This document shows positions 43,732 through 53,133 of a DNA stretch of 64,000 nt, one piece after another. Under the pieces are notes generated by a model. It had not been told where the DNA came from. It made no database searches and worked only from the letters and a program-made list of their open reading frames with translations. Origin of the DNA: Tilletiaria anomala UBC 951 (taxonomy: Eukaryota > Basidiomycota > Exobasidiomycetes > Georgefischeriales > Tilletiariaceae). Each line of letters begins with the position of its first letter. The first letter of the stretch is position 1. A program made the position numbers and the translations under genes. The stretch is taken from contig NW_013546980.1 in NCBI RefSeq assembly GCF_000711695.1, positions 1-64,000 of the forward strand, in the 5' to 3' direction.

Positions 43732-46088
43732 ATGTCACTGCAGGTCAACCTCTCCGCGCCGGGCATCCGTCAGGCGTACGAATCCGTCCTGTCCGGCGCG
43801 CAGGACTACCTCGTGCTGACCTACGAAAAGGGGTCTAACGACCTGCGGGTGCAGTCTCAAGGCAAGGGCGACCTGGACGATGTGTCAGAGGAATTCTCTG
43901 ACGGGCGTATCCAGTATGCATTCGTACGCGTGCAAGATCCGAACACCCAGTTGCCCAAACTCGTCGTCATCAACTGGTGCGGCGAGGGTGTGCCTGAGAA
44001 CAGAAAGGGGCTCTTCGGCTCGCACAGCGCGGCCGTGGGCCAATTTTTCAAAGGTTACCATGTCAGCGTGCAGGCAAGGACGGATTCGGACGTCAACCCC
44101 AAGCTGATCATGAAGAAAGTCACCGACAGCTCAGGCGCAAAGTACGCTGCGGCCGGCGGTGCAGCGAACACTGCTAAAGTGGTGCCAATCACCCCAGTCG
44201 GCTCGTCGTACAAGCCCATCGGCACGCCGGACATTAAAGGCATACAGCTGGCCGGGGCGACCAAGAAAGATGTTATTCAGCCTGTCGGCTCGAGCTACCA
44301 AAGCAAGCGCAACGAGCTGCAGGATATTCGTGCAGCTAATGCTGGCACCGCAGCAGTGCCTACAGACTCTGCAGCCCCTCCACCGCCTTCTCCGCAGGCT
44401 GTGAGACAGACTAACCCGACGCCACTTACCGCTTTCTCTACCACCGCTAGAGGATTCGGCGGATCCGCGCCCGTGGTACGAGGTCCGAGCATTGGGGGAA
44501 CTGCTTCGTCAACGATCAAGACCACACACAGCCCGTCAGCTGGAGACTTTGACGATGATGGCTTTGGTCCATCATATAAAGCGTCTGCCGCACCGACCGC
44601 CGCTCCTGTTCCACCCGCTGTACCCGCTGCAGCGCTGTCTAAGCCTGCAGCTGAGGATAGGATCGGGCCTGTCGGCACAGCGTACGAACCCGTGAAACTC
44701 GCCAAGCCGGGCAAGCTCTCGGCGAACCGCTTTCCCTTTGGACAGTCAGTCGATGCTCCTTCGGCCCCGCCTGCCGCGTTACGTGCCCCTCTGGGCGGTG
44801 CGCCGGGAAAGCTCACTTGGAGCCAGAGGCAAGAGGCGGCAAAGCTGGAGCAGGAACGCGAAGAGAAAGCGTCGGTGGCCAGCATCCTGGCGAGCAAACA
44901 GAGCATCGTGTCAGCTGTTGGTGCAGGCGCGGCGGCTGGAGGTGCTGCTGCCGCCACGCCTGAAGAAGACCTCGCGGTGAGTTTGATAGTCGGTTCTGCG
45001 ATCTCTGCTCAATGCTAACACTTCATGCACCGTTGCATGGTTATCGTTTTTGAAGCCTCCTCCTCCCGTAAGTTCGAATTGGACTTCAATTGGAAGCATA
45101 GCTCCATTGCAAGTATGTATTGACGAGTATTTCTGATCAATTCTTTTATGCAGCCTCCATCTGCACCCTCAGCCCCTAGCGCAGCCGATGATGTAGCACA
45201 ACAGCTCTCACAGACCAAGCTCGAATTGGCTACCACTCCTCCCGTCGCATCGACAGTCGCTTCACACGACACAAGTGGACGCCTCACCTCCCAAGGTATC
45301 ATTGCTGTCGCAATCTATGATTACACAGCTGATGACGGTGGGTGAAGTGATGGGAGGGCTTTATCCCTCCGTTCAAGTGCCGGAAATGCACAAGCTGACA
45401 TGAACCATGTGCCCAACTGTTTTGCCTTCGGGCTGCTGGCAGCTAACGAACTGACCCTTGTCGAAGGGCAAGTGATCAATGGCATCGAGATGATCGACGA
45501 AGGATGGTGGTCAGGCTATGCGCCTGATGGCACCCACGGCCTCTTTCCCGCTACATACGTCGAGGTCCAGCCTGAGACCACGGAGCATGCAGGTGCCGTT
45601 CCTCCAGAGGCAGAAGAAGCTCTCTCCCCTCCACCACCTCCCCCACCACCCCCACCACCCGCGCTTGAGCCTGCACCGGTAGAGCCTGAACAGGAGCACG
45701 AGGGTACTCCACCCGCTCCACCGCCGCCTCCACCGCCACCTCCACCACCTCCCGCGATGGAAGCCGATCCCACGCCTCCTCCTGTGCCAGCTGGTTCGGA
45801 GGTGGATTCTAAGCCGGCGGCCGTCGAGGGCGGTGCGACAGCGACAGCGCTCTATGATTATGAACCGGGCGACACGAACGAAGTCGGATTCACCGAGGAC
45901 GATCGTATCGTCGACATCTCGTTTCCGAGCGAAGACTGGTGGATGGGCACGGTCGAGAGGACCGGGGAGAGCGGATTTTTCCCTCGCGTGAGTGCTGGCT
46001 CTTTGACTGAGTCCCGCTCGTTTCGCTGCGGCAAACTGACCGTGCGGTGGACTCTCCTTCGCAGAACTACGTCGAGTTGCAAGGATGA
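43732..46088 (+). CDS. ABP1: Actin-binding protein Abp1
   Basis: Cortical actin patch protein of the Abp1/drebrin family that activates Arp2/3 and recruits endocytic partners. Exons 43732-44976, 45056-45067, 45154-45337, 45443-45987 and 46065-46088 give 669 aa. ADF-H domain at about 1-135 ([39 protein letters not shown]). The middle has three PVGSSY/PVGTAY repeats and a helical [18 protein letters not shown]. Two SH3 domains follow: about 470-524 ([16 protein letters not shown]) and 613-669 ([17 protein letters not shown], and FFPR joined to NYVELQG), separated by two polyproline runs. Exon 2 is a 12-nt micro-exon encoding four prolines; without it frame is still kept. Two SH3 domains instead of the single one of yeast is common in other fungi. 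Confidence 0.95.
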
Positions 46089-46186
46089 AACTCATGTAGG
46101 AAGAGCGTTAAAGATTTTAACATAAGACAGTGGATGCGTAAAAGTACACAGATGCTTAAACACTATGTTGAGAGCGGGGATCGGGG

Positions 46187-49100
46187 TCATTTGAGATTGC
46201 GCGCGGCAGCGTGCGCCTCGCGTACCGCATCCCTGACACGCAGAGTCTGTTGCCATCTCTGACTCATAAGTCTGTGACGAGAAGGGAACACGAGGCGCGT
46301 CAGCAAAGGGCGAGGCTGAATGCGCCTCCTGCGGAGTGCACTCACTTCATTCGAGAAACAGCACGCACGGCCAGGGCTACCTGCCTGAACCTCGACGCGC
46401 CATACTTAGCGGCAGGTGGAATATTCCTGCTGATCCCAATATCGGAGATGAACTTGAGAGTCGCCGCTTCGTTGCGTTCCAATCCCCCCACGAGCTTTGT
46501 TAGATACGCCTTCTGGTGGATCATGTCCGCTCGCAAGTCAGATTCACGCATGAACTTGGTTTTGAGATATCGGATCTGGACCATCAGACCCTTAGCCTCC
46601 CTGGAGTGCTTGGAGTGCAAGTCCTCCAGACCGACAATGCTGCGAGTACATTACATCCGTCAGCTTGGAATGACCTGTAAATGGGGGCGGCCATCTTTTG
46701 ACTCACCTTGGGCATTTGTGTTCGGTCATCTCCTCTTCCAGAGACGCCAGCTTACTCTCCATCGTAGCCAGCTCCCGGACCTTGCGCTGCAACGCCAACT
46801 CGGCATCGGTTCGGATGGACTCTAGCCAGCGCTTCTCTCCTTCCTGTATTTTCCGCTCGCCTTCCCTTTGGGCCTTCAGCTTGGCAAGCTCCTCACCATA
46901 TTGCACAGACTGCTCCTTGGCCTTCTGTAGATCCTCATCAAGCGATGCGATACTTGCCAAGACGCCAGCTCGGATCTCTTTCAAGCGGTCGCGGTCGCCG
47001 GCGAGGCTTTGGATCTGCTGGTCCTTCTCGATCAGCTTGCTCATCATTGAATCGATCCGTTCGGTTTGTTCGTCAATTTCGGCTTGATGTGCTTTTAATG
47101 CTTCCTCGGATGCTTGTAACTGAGCACTGAGATTCCGGCAACGCTATGCGGTTCAATGAAGGATGATGTCAGGCGCGCCAATATTCGCTTTAAACTGTCA
47201 CTGCGGTGGCATACGCACGTCTTCGTACACTTGATACTCCGCGAACAGAGTGTCCCGGTCTTGACAGATGAGCCTGCGTTCGTGCTCCAGCTTCCGCATG
47301 TGGTCTTGCGCAAGCTCAGCGTCACGCGTAAGTCTCTCCACCCGTGGTGTCGATCCGCTCCTTCTTTGCTCGCCCTGCAGCTCGGCTTGAAGGCGTTCGA
47401 CATCGGCCGCCTTGATCGCTAGCTCGCCCCTCACTGCGCTCAGCTCTCGCTCTGTTTGCGAAAGTTTGATTTCTATACCGGCACGATCTCTGCTTGATTC
47501 TTGCGACAACTGGGCGAGTCCGCTGATGCGACGCCTCTCCTGCTTCATGTCCTCGTTCAGCTCTTGAGTTGCTCGGCGCGCTTCATCGAGATCCTACACG
47601 GACCGTGTGTCAGGCTTCAGATACTTCATATTCCAGACGATACACTCACCTCCATCAGACCGTCGTGTCGCAGGCCATGAGCTCCATTTTGTAGCGTTTC
47701 GATCTCCCGGGTCAAAGCTTCGTTCTCGGATATCCACTTCTTGCGTTCAGTAGCCCACTCTGATTCCAACTCTCTCAGTCTTGCATCGACAGAATCGTAA
47801 GCATGCGAAATGCTCTGATTGGCAGAGCTATTGGCCAGCGCACTCCTACTTTCTGTAGGACATTGCACATGCTCCATCTTTGCGGCGACGTCGAAGCTCT
47901 TGAAGCAGTCTGGACACTTTACCTGCTTCAAAGATCGTCTTGCCTTCTCGATAGGTCCGTTTGCTGACCACAGGGCGTCAGACTGGCGCACTAATTCCGA
48001 GTTGTTGTGTTGTGCAACTAACAGTTGTTCTTGTGTTGAAAGCAATGCTGACCGCAGTTCCTCCAGACGGTCCATCTTCGCATCAACGCTGGCGTTTTTC
48101 GCATCCAGCTCTTCTTGGATCGCAGCCAATTGTCGCATGATAGTTTCGCCGCCAATGGAAGATTCGTTTAGCTGTGTCATCTGCGCGGATGCAATACAGT
48201 CAATGGATGATAGCCTCAAATGATGAGAGATTCTGCTCACAGAAGATAGACCATTAGGTGTCTTAGGTGCACTTCGTGGTGACTTGTGGCTGATGTAGCT
48301 CTTTGACATGCCAGCAACATTCAGGATGGCTGCACTGGTCTCGGCTACGGCGTGGTATGACCGCAAACCTTTGTTGCGCTCCTGTAGCTCATGCACGCGC
48401 TCACGCAAAGCAGAATTTTCGACCTTGACAAGGCTGAGCTCGTGATTGTGGGCGCAGGGCTGTACAGCACTGTGGTTGCGTCGAGCGTTGTCCTCGCGCT
48501 TAAGCGAGCTGTCTCCTTCCGCAACCTGCTCGACTCTCTGTCTGAGCTCCGCATTCTCAGCCTCCAGCGCTTCCATCTTCGCGTCGAGAGTCTTGAACTC
48601 TTCATCATCTCCGCGCAGCTCATCGTTGGCATGCTGTAGTTCGTCTTCGACTTGACGGAGCTCCTCATTAACCCGTTGTACCTCGTGGGTCAACTCTTCC
48701 ACTTTGAGCTCGAGTTCTTCGATAACTTCGACATGCGCATTCAGCGTCTTCTCGGCTTCGGTTAGCATCGACTGTCGTACGTCGAGCTTGTCTTCACACG
48801 CAGCAAGGTCAGCCTCGCATTCGTCCAGCTGAGCGCGAAGCCGCTCGTTCTCGCTGGTCACATTTTCAAGAGAAACACTGTGCGTGGTTGGCGTTTTGTC
48901 GCCTTCATCCCTAGCATGGTTGCGAAGCTCATCAATCTCGTGCTCCAGCCTTTCCTTGTCACGTTCCAGCGCCCCGACTTCCTCGATCGCACGGCGCTTG
49001 AGCTTGTCTACTGTCTCCTCGTGCAGCCGTTGTTCGTCCTCTAGCTCTTTGGCGAGGGCCTCCTTGTCACCCTTCACCGAGTCGAGCTGAATACGCATTT

Positions 49101-51347
49101 CGTCGTGCTCACGCTGAAGCTGTTGCAATGTCGACTCGGCAGACGTGGAAATGTAGGCCTGCTCAACTTCGCGAAGTCTACTTTGTGCGACTTCCAACTC
49201 CTTAATCAGGCGCGTCCTCTCCTCCTCCTGCGCCATGAGCTCCTCTTGCTGATCCGAGACGAATCCTTGGAGTTGAGACACCTTGTCTTGTAAAGCCACT
49301 ATCTGCGAGACTTGTCCTCCCTCTGCATTCTCGTCTTGGCGTTCAATCTTGGATGCCTCCAACTCGCGTAGAGCCTTGCTCAGCTGCTTGTGCAACAAGT
49401 CTTTCTCTGCCCTGACCTCTTGATTTTCGGCATCCAATTGGCTGTTGATCTTGTGCAGATACTCCATCAAAGCCTTGTCATCCACCCTTGCACCGGAAGG
49501 TGGCGCATCTTCGCCAGCCCCCAGGCCGGGGAAAGAGGCATTAGCATGTAGGCCACCGTGAACAGGGCGCATGAGGTCGTTCGACGAGGTTTCGGATACC
49601 GCGTCGCTGAGAGCGTCCCTACTCGGGGTTACCTCCGCAACAAGAGGCGATACACGACGAGGGATAGGTGTGCGACCTGCTTTGAAAGTGTTAGCTTTCC
49701 CGACCCTATCCATGCGCGGACCAGCAAAAAGACTGCTCGTGCCGCTGCTACTCGTCGGAGGCTCATTCTCCTTACTGACTCTCGAGGGAGTCATGAGGCG
49801 ATTCGCCGCCCGCGGACTCTCCCCGCTGACAATACGCCTGCGCTGCCCAGACTGCAGCGATTCATGCCTCTTGATACTATCGAGGACGTATGTCCGCAGA
49901 TCCTTCTTGTCTCTGGAACGTGACCCTGACTGATCAGTGTCATCTACGGTGACATTTGGCATGTTTCCATGATTGGTGAGCGATCCGAGTGCCTCCTGTT
50001 GCACATGGGGACTGGAGTCGGGGTGCAGATCACTGCTCTTGTCGACGCCGTTTGGTTTATCAGCCACAAGTGAGCTCTGACTTTCTTCATTCAGAAGTTG
50101 GGGCGTACCGCCAGCTTTGATGTCGGAAGCACTGCTGCTACTGGTCCTGCTGTTGGCTGAACATGAAAAGTATGCTGGTTCAGGCTCGAAGATTCCATAT
50201 GGATATCGCCATGCTCTGACTCACATCTCGCCGTTCCGTTCCCGACGGAAGCTCTGGAGCGCGTTGCCCCATCGCTGGTAAGACCCACGCTCTTTTCGGA
50301 CGCTTCAATATGAACGTCGGAGGGCTCATGCGGTGCATTGAAGCTGGGAGTGTAAGTTGCACGATTGGAGCTCGGCGTTGGAAGTTTGACGCTGCCATCT
50401 TCCGAACCTTGATATCGATCCTCTGACTCCGAAGCAATGGTGCTGATAGAAAGATCGTACAGTGACGGTCTTGCGCTTTCGCGACTCCTGCTCCAGTTAA
50501 CGCGCTGGCTGCTGGATTGTCCAAAATCATCTGCTGAGTGGTAAGCCTGCTCCCCAGTCGGAGTACGGGCATTAGAAGCAATATCCGCTGAAGGGCGACG
50601 GGCATTGATGCGTGCCGTGCCAGGACGGACAGCTGTGTGTGTACTAGAGGCAGAGGTGGTGCCTTCATAGAAAGAGCGTGGCGTCGCGGTCTTGCGCGCT
50701 TGAGGTGTAGACGTTGCAGGTGTCTTGGATTTAGTCTGAGTCGACACATCAAATGATGTGTCGCTGAGTTGTAAGAGTGACGTGCTCGTCGCACCGGGAA
50801 CGTCATATTCATTTTGTTGCTGTTCATTAGTTCCAATGGTTTCAGTCGAGGAAACGGAGGCGTTCCGGGCAAGGACCGACGCAAGAGTGGCTTGGTAGTG
50901 AGCCTCTCGAACCGCGGCACGTCCTTGCCCAGGGCTTCCGTTGGACGTCGTTGAAGAGCGGCCCGACGCAAGGCCATCACTACTCGTCGTCGAAGATTGA
51001 ACCGGTAGACCCAGGCTGCTCGAAGAGAGCTCGGCGTCGCCATTCGATACTGCTTTGTGCGTGGGTCTGGCTCTGGGAGTTGGAGCCTCGGCCACCACGG
51101 TGGGCGACGGATGGCGTGCTGTTGCGGAGCTCGGAGGGACCGCAAAAGGTGGCGTCGGTCCCCGAACGCTTGTATCGCTCATTCGAGAAGTGCTGGTCTG
51201 CAAGGATAAGCCAGAGACAAACGTATCTTCAAGCGTTAGACCTTCTGGTCGAGGAGGAAGGTCGAGTTCGAGAGAATCATCATGCAGATCGTCCATCAGC
51301 TGCCGCTGCAGCCGAAGTGGCGAGACCTCGAAGCCGAGACCGGCCAT
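46187..51347 (-). CDS. Long coiled-coil microtubule-organising protein (Mto1/Pcp1-like)
   Basis: Predicted scaffold that anchors gamma-tubulin complexes. Six exons (51347-50109, 50076-47650, 47593-47219, 47143-46707, 46639-46346, 46271-46187) join in phase to 1618 aa. The first 600 residues are Ser/Thr-rich with many SP/TP sites. Coiled coil then runs from about 600 to 1500, broken by a Ser-rich part near 1000 and a CPDCF zinc-finger-like spot near 1130. The C-terminus carries a motif shared by Mto1/ApsB and Pcp1 proteins: GLMVQIRYLKTKFMRESDLR, LRADMIHQKAYL, FISDIGI, then VALAVRAVSRMK continued over the last intron to RWQQTL. I could not find the gamma-tubulin-binding CM1 motif by eye. Intron 1 is just 32 nt; ignoring it would split the gene at a TGA. 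Its end lies 98 bases from ABP1, tail to tail. Confidence 0.8.
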
Positions 51348-51840
51348 TATGACTCCTTCGGAATGTCAACCCAGCGAGCCGATGAGTCTGTGGCTTAGAC
51401 ACGGTCAAGCTTTCTAGCCTTGATGGCTGTTGTTGGATATTATGGTCAAAGGCGAATCGCTAGATACATAAAAGTTGAGTGGAAACACCGAGAGACGCGT
51501 GTTGATCTTCATCACATTGCCTGTGGACCAGGAGCAGGCGACTGGCCGTTAATACTGCGCGCGACGCGTTTGTGCACGTGACTACCCTCTTTGGATGCTG
51601 TGGTTGTAACCCTAACCATGAAGCCGACCCATATATTATCCTCTTCGTGGTGTTCATTTGATTGCCCAAGCTCATTTCAGCAATGGTGTCTTCTGGGTTC
51701 TGCTGCTTTCCACCTTTGATGGCAATGCACATGCACGTCAGAAAGGAAGGCATCACGCGACCTCATAGCAGAAACGCAAGGATCAGGACCGATCAAGCAA
51801 AAGAGACCTCATCTAGAAGCCTCGGCGGCCAGAAGCGACG
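51348..51840. other. Divergent promoter region Mto1-like / LEA1
   Basis: About 490 bases between divergent starts. An AT-rich patch (tatattatcc) lies near 51630. No other element recognised. Confidence 0.5.
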
Positions 51841-53044
51841 ATGAAGCTGTCAGCAGAGCTGATCACCCGCAGTGATAACGCGCTCAATACGCTTAAGGAT
51901 CGAGAGGTATGTGTGTAAAAAGGTTGCTGATGCACGCATGCGTACACGAGTTGCTCACTTGGATGCCTCCCTTCTCGCCGTCGCAGCTTTCATTAAGAGG
52001 TACGAGCGCCATGTTTGGTCGAACTAAGAGTGTGAATTGCTCACATCACTGCTTCGTATTCTGATGGCAGGCTTCAAGATTCCGGCGATCGAGAACATGG
52101 GTGTCACACAAGTGAATCTCGCTGTTACCCTCACATGGATATCTGACGTAGCTGGCTTAGCGTGTTGAACGGACTCTTCCTCTCTCTACAGGATATGAAT
52201 GACACGATCGACTTGACCGACAATGACATCCGATCGCTGTCCAACTTCCCATTGCTCAAGCGCTTGAGGTCACTCTACCTCTCTAACAACCTCATCGCGC
52301 GCATCGACCCGCGGATAGCGCACTCGCTACCGTATCTAAAGACCCTTACCTTGACAAACAATGGTCTTGAGAGCTTAGCGGATGTCGGAAATGCGCTGGC
52401 CAAGTTTCCATTCTTGGAATACCTCAGTTTGATGGGGAATCCGATTGCTCGGCAAAAACACTACAGGGAATATCTCATCTGGAGGTGCAAGAAAGTACGC
52501 GTACTCGATTTTAAGAGGGTAAAGAATGCTGTGAGTGGATACTTGGAAAAAAAGCAGTGATTACTGTCATGGGAAGCTGAACTTTGAACGCCTCGCACGT
52601 TAGGAACGAGTGTTGGCAAAGTCTTTGTTTGAAACGAACGACGCCCGGCCATCCGCACTAGCAGCCTCCATTGCTGCGAAAGCCACGATGACATCGTCAG
52701 CATTGAAAGGAAAGGCGTCGTCCGCAGGCGGAACGACTGGAACCTTTGAGCCGGGCCAGGCCATAATGGGAGCAGGTGCAGCAGGGCGGTTGTTGTCTGC
52801 AGAAGAGAAGCGCAAAATCGAGGTCGCCATCCAGAGCGCAAGCAGCCTCGAGGAAATCACGAGGCTCGAGGAGAAGCTTCGACTGGGCTATGCGCTCGAG
52901 GACGATGACACTGGCCCTGCGAATGGGCAGGCAGGAAAGAAGGGTGGCGCCGGAAAAAGTGCGCAGGCTGGTGGGCGTGGGCAAAAGCAACAGGTGCAGC
53001 AAGAGGAGGCGCAGAACGAGGAAGATATGGATGAGGATGAATAG
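51841..53044 (+). CDS. LEA1: U2 snRNP protein A' (Lea1)
   Basis: Leucine-rich repeat protein of the U2 snRNP that pairs with U2B''. Exons 51841-51906, 51987-51999, 52071-52111, 52192-52530 and 52604-53044 give 299 aa. The N-terminal family sequence is rebuilt only by using small exons: DRE, then LSLRG from a 13-nt exon 2, then FKIPAIENMGVTQ, then DMNDTIDLTDND. LRRs follow (LPYLKTLTLTNNGLESLADV, FLEYLSLMGNPIARQKHYRE) and VRVLDFKRVKNAER. The C-terminal 110 residues are Ala/Gly/Gln/acidic and contain a helical LSAEEKRKIEVAIQSASSLE. Overall this matches U2A'. Its stop lies 90 bases from the APC2 stop on the other strand. Confidence 0.95.
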
Positions 53045-53133
53045 CACGCCTTTCGTTGTGTATTTCTATTTGTGGCATCATTGCACACAGCTGATGCACG
53101 CAATCTAAGACAACTCTGGTTGAACCGACACCT

